Below, in pieces: positions 53,952 through 63,338 of a DNA stretch of 64,000 nt. Made by a program: the position numbers and the translations under genes. Location of the stretch: the NCBI GenBank assembly GCA_026391675.1, contig JAPLDQ010000011.1, positions 124,001 to 188,000 on the forward strand. The letters run 5' to 3'. The notes below the pieces were generated by a model, which was not told the DNA's origin, did not search any database, and saw nothing but the letters and a program-made list of their open reading frames with translations. Each line of letters opens with the position of its first letter. The stretch's first letter is position 1. Source of the DNA: Bacteroidota bacterium. GTDB lineage: Bacteria; Bacteroidota; Bacteroidia; Bacteroidales; JACABE01.

Positions 53952-53962
53952 GTTTAATTTTG
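53931..53962 (+). promoter_or_regulatory. Promoter of the ECF sigma factor operon, overlapping the terminator
   Basis: TTG (53931-53933), 21-base spacer, TAATTTTG (53955-53962). The -33 element lies in the loop of the upstream terminator, so the two signals are interleaved. Confidence 0.55.
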
Positions 53963-54010
53963 TCATCCACATACAACCAATTCTGAAAATAAAACGTCTA
54001 AAGAAGAAAT

Positions 54011-54574
54011 ATGCATAAAAGAATTCCCGAAGATAAGCTGATCGAAGAGTGTATTGAAGGGAAACGCTATGCACAGCAATTACTTTTTGAAAAGTACCGT
54101 TCTTTGATGTTTGCCATTTGTATGCGTTATGCTAAAAGCAAAGCAGAAGCAGAAGATGTTATGGTTGATGGTTTTATGAAGATTTACAGCAGTTTGCATG
54201 AGTTTAAAAAAAAGGGCTCATTCGAAGGCTGGTTGAAAAGAATAATGGTTAATACGGCAATTAATAATTATCGTGCCAATATTAAGCATTATTATAATAC
54301 TTCAATTGATGATGAGGAACATATCCTTGATGTTGATAGCAATGAAGATCAATTTAAAACCAGCTATTCTGCTGAATACCTGATCATGCTTATTCAAAAT
54401 TTGCCTGATGGCTATCGCATGGTGTTTAACCTTTACGAAATAGAAGGTTTTAGCCATAAAGAAGTAGCAGAAATCATGGGCATCTCTGTAAGTACAGCTA
54501 AAACACAATTGTTTTATGCAAAAAAAACCTTGCAGAAGAAACTCATAAGCGAACATAAAAAAGACATGTACTAA
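54011..54574 (+). CDS. ECF-type RNA polymerase sigma factor
   Basis: 187 residues. Region 2 (about 22-90) includes YRSLMFAICMRYAKSKAEAEDVMVDGFMKIY, and the region 4 helix-turn-helix is at about 130-180 (GYRMVFNLYEIEGFSHKEV, MGISVSTAKTQLFYAKKTLQK). Sigma factors of this class redirect RNA polymerase to a special promoter set. The next gene, 42 bases downstream, encodes a membrane protein with an anti-sigma-like N-terminus, the usual partner in Bacteroidota. Confidence 0.93.
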   Translation: MHKRIPEDKLIEECIEGKRYAQQLLFEKYRSLMFAICMRYAKSKAEAEDVMVDGFMKIYSSLHEFKKKGSFEGWLKRIMVNTAINNYRANIKHYYNTSIDDEEHILDVDSNEDQFKTSYSAEYLIMLIQNLPDGYRMVFNLYEIEGFSHKEVAEIMGISVSTAKTQLFYAKKTLQKKLISEHKKDMY

Positions 54575-54616
54575 TTTACAATTTAAAAATTGCTTTTGTA
54601 AAAAGGAAAAAATATA

Positions 54617-55549
54617 ATGAAGGATAATTTAAATAATATAGGAGATTTATTCAGGAACACACTGAAAGACCATCACATGGATAGTGATGCTGATTTGTGG
54701 AACAGATTAGATAGCCAGTTATCTGCTCAACCAACTGTTACTGCACCTAAGCCTGTTTCTGTACTACATCATTTAACCTGGGTAAAAATGGCTGCTGCTG
54801 CGTCTGTTTTAGTTGGCGTTGCGCTGGCATATAATTTTATATACTTACCCTTGCAACAGAAAGAAACAAAACCTGATGCAACAAAAATTATTGAGCATAC
54901 ACAGCCTGCAAATATTATTGATTCTGGCATATCACAAACCGGACAAAACAACGTTAATGAAAGTTCAGTAGAATCAGTAATCAGCCAAAATGATCCAAAA
55001 ACATCATTAAACCCAACCCAAGTTAAACCAGCTCAAACAAATGCTGTGGAAAAGACAAATCCGGCAAATAACAACAGCACCAGCAATACAATTGTAACTA
55101 ATAATCAGAGTCAAACACAACCACAAACAAATAACAATACTCAAAATCCTAACAACAATCAAAATAAAGCTGTTGCAAAAAAAGATAGTGTTATTCAACC
55201 ACAAACTAAAGTTATTGATAAAGCCCCTGTCGATACATATCAGAATGCAGTTGCAGTTCATGATAACAGTCAAAAGGATGATGTTATACTAAATACAGAT
55301 ATTCCTAATGTATTTACGCCTAATGGTGATGGTTTCAATGATTATTTTATAATCAGAAACATTGAAAAATGCAGCAGTAACCACCTTGTTATAAAAGACC
55401 GTGCCGGTAAAATAATATTTGAGAAATTAAACTACCAGAACGACTGGAATGCCAGCAATGTGGCGGATGGTGTATATTTCTATTTTTTCAAATACAATGT
55501 TTCCGGTAATAATTTCGGGAAAATGGGTAGTATTATGATAAAGAGGTAA
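54617..55549 (+). CDS. Anti-sigma-like membrane protein with a T9SS type-B C-terminal domain
   Basis: 310 residues. The N-terminal 50 (DLFRNTLKDH, DADLWNRLDSQL) have the helical pattern of Bacteroidota anti-sigma partners, followed by a transmembrane helix (about 56-76, VKMAAAASVLVGVALAYNF). Residues 80-225 are a low-complexity Asn/Gln/Thr-rich periplasmic linker. Residues about 228-310 are a gliding-motility/T9SS type-B domain (IPNVFTPNGDGFNDYF, DWNASNVADGVYFY). There is no N-terminal cleavable signal peptide, so the T9SS domain is probably held in the periplasm, tethered to the membrane. It follows the sigma gene and may sense secretion status, an inference from the architecture. Confidence 0.82.
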   Translation: MKDNLNNIGDLFRNTLKDHHMDSDADLWNRLDSQLSAQPTVTAPKPVSVLHHLTWVKMAAAASVLVGVALAYNFIYLPLQQKETKPDATKIIEHTQPANIIDSGISQTGQNNVNESSVESVISQNDPKTSLNPTQVKPAQTNAVEKTNPANNNSTSNTIVTNNQSQTQPQTNNNTQNPNNNQNKAVAKKDSVIQPQTKVIDKAPVDTYQNAVAVHDNSQKDDVILNTDIPNVFTPNGDGFNDYFIIRNIEKCSSNHLVIKDRAGKIIFEKLNYQNDWNASNVADGVYFYFFKYNVSGNNFGKMGSIMIKR

Positions 55550-55577
55550 ACAGTAAACAGTTAACAGTGAACTAAAT

Positions 55578-55609
55578 AATTCATAACTCATAACTTATAA
55601 CTTATAACT
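55578..55609 (-). repeat. TTATAAG heptamer repeat copy
   Basis: AATTCATAACTCATAACTTATAACTTATAACT on the plus strand, the inverted orientation of 40974-41006. It overlaps the stop of the ThpR gene. Another heptamer copy lies just inside that gene (near 55621-55630). Confidence 0.7.
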
Positions 55610-56171
55610 TTTTACAGCCTAACTTATAACTGCTCACAACCTTATAAACAGCACCTGTTTTTTGTAAAATGCTCTCAAATAATATGATTTCAGAAACATT
55701 CACGGTTTGTATATCCTTATGATTGTATTTTTTAATACTTTCGTTAAACTTTGGTTTATCATAAATAAGATTTATCCTTCCCAGCGTGAGATGAGGTACA
55801 AAATTCTGACGGTCTCTTTCAAAACCAATAGCTGACAACTCATTCAGGATTTTATTGCACAGGTTTACAAGCACTTCATTTTGATCAGTGCCAAGCCAAA
55901 TTACTTTAGGCTGGTATTTGCTTCCAAAAATTCCCAGACCTGAAATGATAAAACTAAAAGCCCGGATGTCAGCAACAATGGATTGCATAAAATTATCAAT
56001 TTCAATAATTCTGCTTTCGTCTGTTTCACCAAAAAATTTCAGTGTTAGATGCAGATTATTTAAATCAACCCATTTTATTTTATCCTGACAGCATTCTTTG
56101 CAAAGATTTTGATATAATTCAGTAAATCTGTCATTTGCATGAATTTTCACAGCTAAAAAAAGACGTTTCAT
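55602..56171 (-). CDS. thpR: RNA 2',3'-cyclic phosphodiesterase (2H family)
   Basis: 189 residues with the two HxTx motifs of the 2H phosphoesterases: HLTLKFFG (about residue 41) and HLTLGRINL (about 128). ThpR/LigT opens 2',3'-cyclic phosphate ends of RNA, and earlier work also tied it to RNA ligation. The last residues (SSYKLGCKKL) are written by TTATAAG heptamers, so the natural C-terminus may have been replaced by the repeat. Confidence 0.9.
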   Translation of the reverse strand: MKRLFLAVKIHANDRFTELYQNLCKECCQDKIKWVDLNNLHLTLKFFGETDESRIIEIDNFMQSIVADIRAFSFIISGLGIFGSKYQPKVIWLGTDQNEVLVNLCNKILNELSAIGFERDRQNFVPHLTLGRINLIYDKPKFNESIKKYNHKDIQTVNVSEIILFESILQKTGAVYKVVSSYKLGCKKL

Positions 56172-56334
56172 CTTAAAATTGTTAAATTTAAATCGAATTG
56201 AGTTTTAAGTTTTATGTATAATTATTATTTTTAACAAAAGTAATTATTTAAACAATACTACGGTCTTTAACCAAATTGGGATCCACTGAAAATATAAAAT
56301 CGATATAAATATTTAAAAATCTTATAAGTTAATA

Positions 56335-56365
56335 TTGTTAAATTGCAATTAATGTTATACTTTTG
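56335..56365 (+). promoter_or_regulatory. Promoter of secDF
   Basis: TTG (56335-56337), 20-base spacer, TACTTTTG (56358-56365): a full match to the Bacteroidota primary promoter consensus, about 40 bases before the ATG. Confidence 0.7.
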
Positions 56366-56404
56366 CACGTTCAAAAAAATTAACTAACATTAATGTAAAA
56401 TAAC

Positions 56405-59400
56405 ATGCAGAACAAAGGAGCTATTAAAACTTTTGCAATACTATTTGCTTTCGTTTGCTTATACCACTTATCGTTTACTTATAAAACTTACCGTGTAGAG
56501 AAAGATGCCCGTGAGTATGCCAACAACCCTGAGGTTTTACGTATAGCTAAGCAAATGGCGAATGGTGATGTGCTAAAAGAAACTTTTTATATTGATTCTT
56601 TATCAAAAGCCCGCGAAAAATATTACCTGGATTCATTGCAAAATGAAGTAATTTACAACTTAGGTATCAGGAAATATACTTTTAAAGAATGTAAAGAACG
56701 TGAAATCAACCTGGGTTTAGACTTAAAAGGCGGTATGAATGTTACCTTAGAGGTATCTATGGTTGATATTCTTAAAACCATGTCAGGCAAAAGTACTGAT
56801 AGTACGTTTAATAAAGCCATTAATTTAGCTGTTAAAAAACAAAAAACATCTCAGAAGGACTTTGTAACACTTTTTGCAGAATCTTTTAACGAAGTTGATC
56901 CTAATGCCAAAATGGCAGCTATTTTCAGCTATGAGTTAAAAGGTAAAATTAATGTTAACTCTACCAACGAAGAAGTTATAAAGGCTATTCGTAAAGAAAC
57001 CAATGATGCATTCGACAGAACTTATCAGATTTTACGTCAGCGTATCGATAAATTCGGAGTTGCTCAACCTAATATTCAGGCTTTAAAGCAATCTGAAAGA
57101 ATTCTGGTTGAATTACCAGGTGTTAAAGATCCGGAACGTGTTAGAAAATTACTGCAGGGAACTGCTCAGTTAGAATTTTGGGAAACTTTTGAATTTAAAG
57201 AAATTGCCCAGAATTTTGTTGATGCTGACAAATTGCTTGCCAGTGTTCAGAGTCTTGATAATTTAAACGATACACTTCAGGTAAAAGACTCAGCTAATAT
57301 AAAAGCTGCAAAAAAAGACAGTTTATTAGCTAAAAATGATAAAGACAGTTCTAAAACATTATTGGATAAACTTAAAAAAGATACTTCTAAAGCCGGTAAT
57401 AAAAAAGAACAGACCAGAGAACAATGGGTGAAAGAACATCCGCTGTTTGGCGTGTTGCAATTAAATCTGGATGATAAAAATGTTCCAAGAAAAGGTCCTG
57501 TTGTTGGTTTAGCCAATTCCAAAGATTTCCCAAAAATTGAAAGATTACTGGACGCTGCAAAAAAAATATTTCCTCATAACTTAAAATTAATCTGGGCTGC
57601 AAAACCGATTCAACCAGGTACTGATGTTTACCAGCTGTATGCTATCCGCGTAAATTCACGTGATGGTTCACCAGCTTTGGGTGGTGGTGTAATTACTGAT
57701 GCACGTCAGGATTTCAGCCAGAATGGTGGAAATGAAATTTCAATGTCAATGAATGCTGAAGGTGCTCAGACATGGAAAAACGTAACCGGTGCCAATATCG
57801 GAAAATGTATTGCTATCGTTCTTGATAATATAGTTTACTCAGCTCCTGTTGTAAATCAGGAAATTACCGGTGGCCGTTCATCTATAACCGGTGGATTCTC
57901 ATTGGAAGAAGCAAAAGATATCGCAAATATATTAAAAGCCGGTAAATTACCTGCTCCTGCTAAAATTGTTGAAGAAGCTATTGTTGGACCAACTTTAGGA
58001 AAAGAAGCTATCAACGCCGGTTTCTGGTCATTCATCGTAGCTTTCGCACTTACCTTACTGTTTATGATTTTCTATTATAACAGAGCCGGTATGGTTGCCA
58101 ATGTAGCCTTATTTGCCAATATGTTCTTTGTATTTGGTATTTTATCTTCATTGGGTGCTGTACTTACTTTGCCCGGTATTGCCGGTATTGTACTTACCAT
58201 CGGGATGGACGTTGATAAAAACGTTATTATTTACGAGCGTATCCGTGAGGAGATTCGGGCAGGGAAAGGGATCAGGCTGGCCATAGATGATGGATATAAG
58301 CATGCCTTAACTGCCATTATTGATAGTAATATCACGACGCTTTTAACCGGTATAGTATTGTTTATCTTTGGATCAGGACCGGTTCAGGGTTTTGCAACTA
58401 CCTTAATCATCGGGGTTTTAAGTTCATTGTTCTGTGCTATCTTTATTACAAAACTTATTTTTGTTTGGATGATGGATACCAACAAGGAAATTACAGTTTG
58501 GAACAGATTTACTAAAAACGTATTAACCAATGTTCATTTTGATTTTGTCGGTTTAAGAAAAACCTTTTATATTGTTTCTTTATCATTGGTTGTAATTGGT
58601 ATTGTTTCTCTATTTACCAGAGGTTTAAGTGGTGGTATCGATTTTAAGGGTGGAAGAAGTTATGTAGTTCGTTTTGATCAGGATGTTAAAACAGATGATA
58701 TTCGTATCGCTTTAACAAAAGTTTTCATAACTGAACCTGAAGTAAAAACTTTCGGACCTAATAATCAGGTAAAAGTTACAACTTCTTTCATGATAGATGA
58801 TCAATCACCAAAAACGGATTCAATTGTTGAAACAAAACTATATGATGGTTTAAAAACATTCTATACCAAATCTTTAACACGCGATGAATTTCTGGTTCAT
58901 ACGGAACATAAGCTGGTTGGTAAATTAAGTTCCCAAAAAATTGAACCTACCATTGCTTTTGATTTGTTGAGAAAAGCTTATTATGCAGTATTTTTCTCAT
59001 TGTTAATCATATTTGGTTATGTTGCCTTCCGTTTCCGTAAATGGCAATGGGGTGTGGGCGCTGTAGCTTCATTATTCCATGATTCATTCATTGTTATCGC
59101 TATTTTCTCCATATTCCACGGTATTTTGCCATTCAGTATGGATATCGGACAGGATTTTATAGCTGCTATCTTAACCATTATCGGTTATTCAATTATGGAT
59201 ACGGTTATTATCTTTGACAGAATCCGTGAATATACAAATCTTTACCCGAAACGAAGTTTGCATGACAATATGAATGCCGCTATTAACAGTACATTAGGCC
59301 GTACTTTAATTACTTCAGGAATTACATTTATGGTTTTATTAGCCATGTTCTTATTTGGCGGTGAAGTTATCCGGGGATTTACTTTTGCATTGTTGATAGG

Positions 59401-59509
59401 TATTGCTATCGGAACGTATTCTTCTGTATTTAATGCTACTCCAATTGCGTATGATTTGATTATGATGAAAATGCGTAAACAGGAAAAAAATAAAACTTTA
59501 GTAAAATAG
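56405..59509 (+). CDS. secDF: SecD-SecF fusion protein translocase subunit
   Basis: 1034 residues. The SecD half has GLDLKGGMNVTLEVS, the P1 domain (for example KFGVAQPNIQAL, VELPGVKDPERVRKLL), ITGGFSLEEAKDIANILKAGKLPAP and six helices. The SecF half begins near 700 (ISLFTRGLSGGIDFKGGRSY) and ends with six helices including DTVIIFDRIRE. Fused SecDF is common in Bacteroidota. It uses proton-motive force to pull proteins through SecYEG, so it feeds the periplasm for T9SS substrates. The P1 region contains a highly charged insertion of about 50 residues (about 296-345, Lys/Asp/Ser-rich). Confidence 0.96.
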   Translation: MQNKGAIKTFAILFAFVCLYHLSFTYKTYRVEKDAREYANNPEVLRIAKQMANGDVLKETFYIDSLSKAREKYYLDSLQNEVIYNLGIRKYTFKECKEREINLGLDLKGGMNVTLEVSMVDILKTMSGKSTDSTFNKAINLAVKKQKTSQKDFVTLFAESFNEVDPNAKMAAIFSYELKGKINVNSTNEEVIKAIRKETNDAFDRTYQILRQRIDKFGVAQPNIQALKQSERILVELPGVKDPERVRKLLQGTAQLEFWETFEFKEIAQNFVDADKLLASVQSLDNLNDTLQVKDSANIKAAKKDSLLAKNDKDSSKTLLDKLKKDTSKAGNKKEQTREQWVKEHPLFGVLQLNLDDKNVPRKGPVVGLANSKDFPKIERLLDAAKKIFPHNLKLIWAAKPIQPGTDVYQLYAIRVNSRDGSPALGGGVITDARQDFSQNGGNEISMSMNAEGAQTWKNVTGANIGKCIAIVLDNIVYSAPVVNQEITGGRSSITGGFSLEEAKDIANILKAGKLPAPAKIVEEAIVGPTLGKEAINAGFWSFIVAFALTLLFMIFYYNRAGMVANVALFANMFFVFGILSSLGAVLTLPGIAGIVLTIGMDVDKNVIIYERIREEIRAGKGIRLAIDDGYKHALTAIIDSNITTLLTGIVLFIFGSGPVQGFATTLIIGVLSSLFCAIFITKLIFVWMMDTNKEITVWNRFTKNVLTNVHFDFVGLRKTFYIVSLSLVVIGIVSLFTRGLSGGIDFKGGRSYVVRFDQDVKTDDIRIALTKVFITEPEVKTFGPNNQVKVTTSFMIDDQSPKTDSIVETKLYDGLKTFYTKSLTRDEFLVHTEHKLVGKLSSQKIEPTIAFDLLRKAYYAVFFSLLIIFGYVAFRFRKWQWGVGAVASLFHDSFIVIAIFSIFHGILPFSMDIGQDFIAAILTIIGYSIMDTVIIFDRIREYTNLYPKRSLHDNMNAAINSTLGRTLITSGITFMVLLAMFLFGGEVIRGFTFALLIGIAIGTYSSVFNATPIAYDLIMMKMRKQEKNKTLVK

Positions 59510-59530
59510 TCCGTATAATATTATCTTAAA

Positions 59531-59562
59531 ACTCCTGTAATTTAAATTGCAGGAGTTTTTTT
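59531..59562 (+). terminator. Terminator after secDF
   Basis: ACTCCTG (59531-59537) pairs with CAGGAGT (59550-59556), followed by seven T. Confidence 0.8.
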
Positions 59563-59654
59563 ATGTATTTTTGCAAAATATTTAAATTTTTTTTCAATTT
59601 TAATGAAAAAATCATTACTTTAGCGTCCTGTATTATCACATAAACAATAAGTAT

Positions 59655-62120
59655 ATGAAAGCATACAAAGCCATAATTTTAACACTAATTATTTCATCAT
59701 TTATTTCTTTAACTGCCACGGCTCAAAGAAATTATACACAAGAAGCTGATGATGCATTCAAATTGGAACAATATAATCTTTCCATTGATAAATACAAAAA
59801 AGCTTACACTAAGGTTAAACAAAACAGAGCTGAGAAAAACCGAATTCTGTTTCAAATTGCTGAAGCATACAGAATGATGAACAATACCAAGAATTCTGAA
59901 ATAGCTTACAAAAGGGCTTTAAAAGCGAATTACTTTAAACAGGAACCTAAACTTTACTTATATTTAGCAGATGCGCTCAAAGTAAACCAAAAATATGAAG
60001 AAGCCCTGGACATGTATCAAAAGTATTTACAATTGGTACCTAATGACGAAAGGGGTAAAAATGGGGTTGAATCATGTAAGCTGGCACCTGAATTGCTTAA
60101 CAAACCTACCCGCTATGAGGTTGTAAATATGAAACGCTGGAATTCAAGAGATAATGAATGGGCTCCAACTTTCGGCGACAGGAAAAAATATAATGAATTG
60201 ATCTATACATCCACCGGACCGGGTGTTACGGGAAAAGGCCAGGATGCATGGACAGGCATGGGCTTTTCTGATTTTTTTGTTGTAAGTCAGGATAGAAGAG
60301 GCAACTGGGATTCACCAAAACTTTTTGATAACGAATTAATGGTAAATACCGAGGTTAATGAAGGTGAAGCTTCATTTAACGAAACCGGAGCTGTAATTTA
60401 TTTTACCCGTTGTGGTGTTGAGAAAAAGAAAAGATTGGGTTGTCAGATTTATACTTCAAAAAAACTTGGTAAAAACTGGACTGCAGCAGAAGTTGTTGAT
60501 TTGGGTTCAGAAGATTATGATTATGTTCATCCTGCAATCAGTGGTGATGAGTTAACCCTTTATTTTGCTTCAAATATTCCTGATGGATTAGGCGAATTTG
60601 ATATCTGGGTTGCCAAAAGAGATAAAAAAACAAAACCATTTGACAAACCTGTTAATATGGGGCCAAATATTAACTCTGCAGGAAAAGAAATGTTCCCTAC
60701 TTTAAGGTATGACACTACATTGTATTTTTCATCCAATGGCCGCGTTGGATTTGGTGGATACGATATTTTTAAAACATCTAAAGTTAATGGTGAATGGACA
60801 CCTGCTGTTAATATGGGTATTCCTGTAAATTCAAATGGCGACGATATGAGTATGGTTTTTTACCCTGATGGCGAAAGAGGTTTCCTTGCATCAAACCGTG
60901 CCGGTGGCAGAGGTGGTGATGATATCTGGTCATTTATACTTCCTCCGTTATTGTATACAATTCAGGGAACCATCCGTGATGATAATACCCTGCAACTATT
61001 GGATAATGTTACAGTTAAAATGACAGGTTCTGATGGTACTACCGTCGAAACCAAAACCAACAAAAAAGGTATCTATAAATTCGATAATAAACAGTTTTTA
61101 ACCAATGTTACCTATACTTTTGTTATAAGAAAAGATAAATTCTTCGGCGAAGAATCCAAAGAGTCTACTGTCGGATTAAATGCAAATAAAGATTTTGTTC
61201 ATGACTACAGACTGAGACCAATTCCAAAAGAACCAATTTTGCTTCCTGAAATTTTATACGATTTAGCAAAATGGGATTTAAAAGAACAATATCAGGATTC
61301 ATTAATCGACCTTATCAAAACACTGGAAGCTAATCCAACTATTGTTATTGAATTGCGTTCACATACTGACTCCCGTAGAATTCAAATGACCAATGATACC
61401 TTATCACAACGTCGTGCACAAAGTGTTGTAGATTACCTGATTTTAAGAGGTATTGCTTCAGGAAGACTTGTTGCTAAAGGTTATGGCGAAAAAATTCCAC
61501 GTACTTTAACTAAAGAAACATACTCAAAATATAAAGAAAAAGTTTATTCTTTCCCTGCAGGCGTTACTTTAACTGATGAATACGTAAAATCATTGAAATC
61601 ACAGGATGAAAGAGAAGCAGCTTATTCATTGAACCGTAGAACTGAATTCAGTATTTTACGTGACGATTTCGTTCCACAACCTAAAAACGATACCTTGCCT
61701 ATCGGAGTGGTTTCTATCGTTAATAATCCAACAGAAAATAGCGTAGAATATACTATTGGAGCGAATGGCGTTCAGGAAGTACCTTGTATTGTTGATGGTT
61801 CATCGTTAAAAATGTTAATTGATGAGAAAGCAAAATCAACAACAATATCATGGGAAGTTGTTCAGGATTTTTTGAAATCAGGTCGTATAACTAAAAATGA
61901 TTTCAAAGAACAAGAAAAAGCTATTGATGCTGAAGGTAATATTATTGATAAATCAGTATTGATTATAAGTACCTTTAAACTTGCTAATTCAGTTATTAAT
62001 GATATTGAAGTTATTGTAACCAAAAATATGAAAGCTTCTTTAATCATCAATAAATCTAATCTGAGCAAATTTGGAACCATTACCATTGATAAAGAGAAGA
62101 AGAAAATAACAATTAATTAA
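59655..62120 (+). CDS. PorE-like TPR/beta-propeller/OmpA protein with a degenerate retropepsin-like domain
   Basis: 821 residues. Signal peptide (1-23, ending TATAQ), TPRs (about 28-135), a PD40-type propeller (about 155-430, IYFTRCG, LYFASNIPDGLGEFDIWVA, LYFSSNGRVGFGGYDIF), a carboxypeptidase-regulatory-like domain (435-515) and an OmpA C-terminal peptidoglycan-binding domain (about 530-665: IELRSHTDSR, LSQRRAQSVVDYLI, NRRTEF). This is the layout of PorE, a T9SS component that ties the machine to peptidoglycan. Beyond it are about 130 extra residues (about 690-821) like a retropepsin: VPCIVDGSSLKMLIDEKAKS, where the catalytic DTGA is replaced by DEKA (Asp723), and LSKFGTITIDKEKKKITI. Confidence 0.85.
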   Translation: MKAYKAIILTLIISSFISLTATAQRNYTQEADDAFKLEQYNLSIDKYKKAYTKVKQNRAEKNRILFQIAEAYRMMNNTKNSEIAYKRALKANYFKQEPKLYLYLADALKVNQKYEEALDMYQKYLQLVPNDERGKNGVESCKLAPELLNKPTRYEVVNMKRWNSRDNEWAPTFGDRKKYNELIYTSTGPGVTGKGQDAWTGMGFSDFFVVSQDRRGNWDSPKLFDNELMVNTEVNEGEASFNETGAVIYFTRCGVEKKKRLGCQIYTSKKLGKNWTAAEVVDLGSEDYDYVHPAISGDELTLYFASNIPDGLGEFDIWVAKRDKKTKPFDKPVNMGPNINSAGKEMFPTLRYDTTLYFSSNGRVGFGGYDIFKTSKVNGEWTPAVNMGIPVNSNGDDMSMVFYPDGERGFLASNRAGGRGGDDIWSFILPPLLYTIQGTIRDDNTLQLLDNVTVKMTGSDGTTVETKTNKKGIYKFDNKQFLTNVTYTFVIRKDKFFGEESKESTVGLNANKDFVHDYRLRPIPKEPILLPEILYDLAKWDLKEQYQDSLIDLIKTLEANPTIVIELRSHTDSRRIQMTNDTLSQRRAQSVVDYLILRGIASGRLVAKGYGEKIPRTLTKETYSKYKEKVYSFPAGVTLTDEYVKSLKSQDEREAAYSLNRRTEFSILRDDFVPQPKNDTLPIGVVSIVNNPTENSVEYTIGANGVQEVPCIVDGSSLKMLIDEKAKSTTISWEVVQDFLKSGRITKNDFKEQEKAIDAEGNIIDKSVLIISTFKLANSVINDIEVIVTKNMKASLIINKSNLSKFGTITIDKEKKKITIN

Positions 62121-62130
62121 TCATAATTAA

Positions 62131-62159
62131 ACATCCCGATTGATAGTCGGGATGTTTTG
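62131..62159 (+). terminator. Terminator after the PorE-like gene
   Basis: ACATCCCGA (62131-62139) pairs perfectly with TCGGGATGT (62147-62155), followed by T-rich sequence. purM starts ten bases later. Confidence 0.85.
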
Positions 62160-62168
62160 TTTACAGCC

Positions 62169-63338
62169 ATGAGCAATCCATTAAAATATGATTTAAGAGG
62201 TGTTTCTGCATCAAAGGATGATGTACACAATGCCATTAAAAATATAGATAAAGGGTTATTCCCCAAAGCCTTTTGTAAAGTTGTACCCGATTTATTATGC
62301 GGTGACGAAAATTACTGTAATGTTATGCATGCTGATGGAGCAGGCACAAAATCATCACTGGCTTATATTTACTGGAAAGAAACAGGAGATATCTCTGTAT
62401 GGAAAGGAATTGCTCAGGATGCTGTTGTAATGAATCTGGATGATTTATTATGTATAGGTATAACGGATAATATTCTGATTTCATCTACCATTGGAAGAAA
62501 TAAAAACTTAATACCCGGAGAAGTTATATCAGCCATTATAAATGGTACTGAAGAATTTCTTGCTGAACTGAGAAGTTATGGAATTGGTATTTATTCTACC
62601 GGTGGTGAAACGGCAGATGTCGGCGATCTGGTTAAAACTATTATTGTGGATTCTACCGTAACTGCCCGTGCCAAAAGGAGTGAAATCATATCAAATCATA
62701 CCATACAGGCTGGCGATGTTATTATAGGATTAGCATCCGATGGTAAAGCAAACTATGAAAAATTTTACAACTTTGGTATGGGAAGCAATGGCTTAACATC
62801 AGCACGTCACGATGTATTTCATAACAGTTATGCTGCCAAATATCCTGAAAGTTATGATAATAAAATAAGTCAGGATTTAGTGTACTCCGGAAATGTAAAA
62901 CTTTGCGATAAAACTGAAATAGAGGGAATAGATGCAGGTAAAATGGTGCTTTCACCCACCCGTACTTATGCTCCTGTAATCAAAAAGATACTGGAAAATT
63001 ATCGTCAGAATATACATGGTATGGTACATTGCAGCGGTGGTGCACAAACCAAGGTACTTCATTTTGTTGATGAACTTCATATTGTTAAGGACAATCTATT
63101 TGAGACACCTGCATTATTCAGGATGATACAAGAACAATCACAAACGCCCTGGAGTGAAATGTATAAGGTTTTTAATATGGGACATCGTATGGAAATCTAT
63201 ATTTCACCTCAATACGCTGAAAGAATTATTGAAACAGTGAAATCTTTTGGAATAGATGCTAAAATAATAGGTTATTGTGAAGCGTCAAAAGGGAAATCTG
63301 TTACCATAAAATCGGTTTATGGTGAATTCAGCTATTAA
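62169..63338 (+). CDS. purM: Phosphoribosylformylglycinamidine cyclo-ligase (AIR synthase)
   Basis: 389 residues from the ATG at 62169 (MSNPLKYDLRGVS); the in-frame codons before it overlap the terminator. PurM features are HADGAGTKSSLAY, the ATP-grasp-like acidic VMNLDDLLCIG, YSTGGETADVGDLV and a later IHGMVHCSGGAQTKVLHF. It closes the imidazole ring to make AIR in purine synthesis. This Bacteroidota form is longer than E. coli PurM (345). It converges with and overlaps the next gene by four bases. Confidence 0.92.
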   Translation: MSNPLKYDLRGVSASKDDVHNAIKNIDKGLFPKAFCKVVPDLLCGDENYCNVMHADGAGTKSSLAYIYWKETGDISVWKGIAQDAVVMNLDDLLCIGITDNILISSTIGRNKNLIPGEVISAIINGTEEFLAELRSYGIGIYSTGGETADVGDLVKTIIVDSTVTARAKRSEIISNHTIQAGDVIIGLASDGKANYEKFYNFGMGSNGLTSARHDVFHNSYAAKYPESYDNKISQDLVYSGNVKLCDKTEIEGIDAGKMVLSPTRTYAPVIKKILENYRQNIHGMVHCSGGAQTKVLHFVDELHIVKDNLFETPALFRMIQEQSQTPWSEMYKVFNMGHRMEIYISPQYAERIIETVKSFGIDAKIIGYCEASKGKSVTIKSVYGEFSY

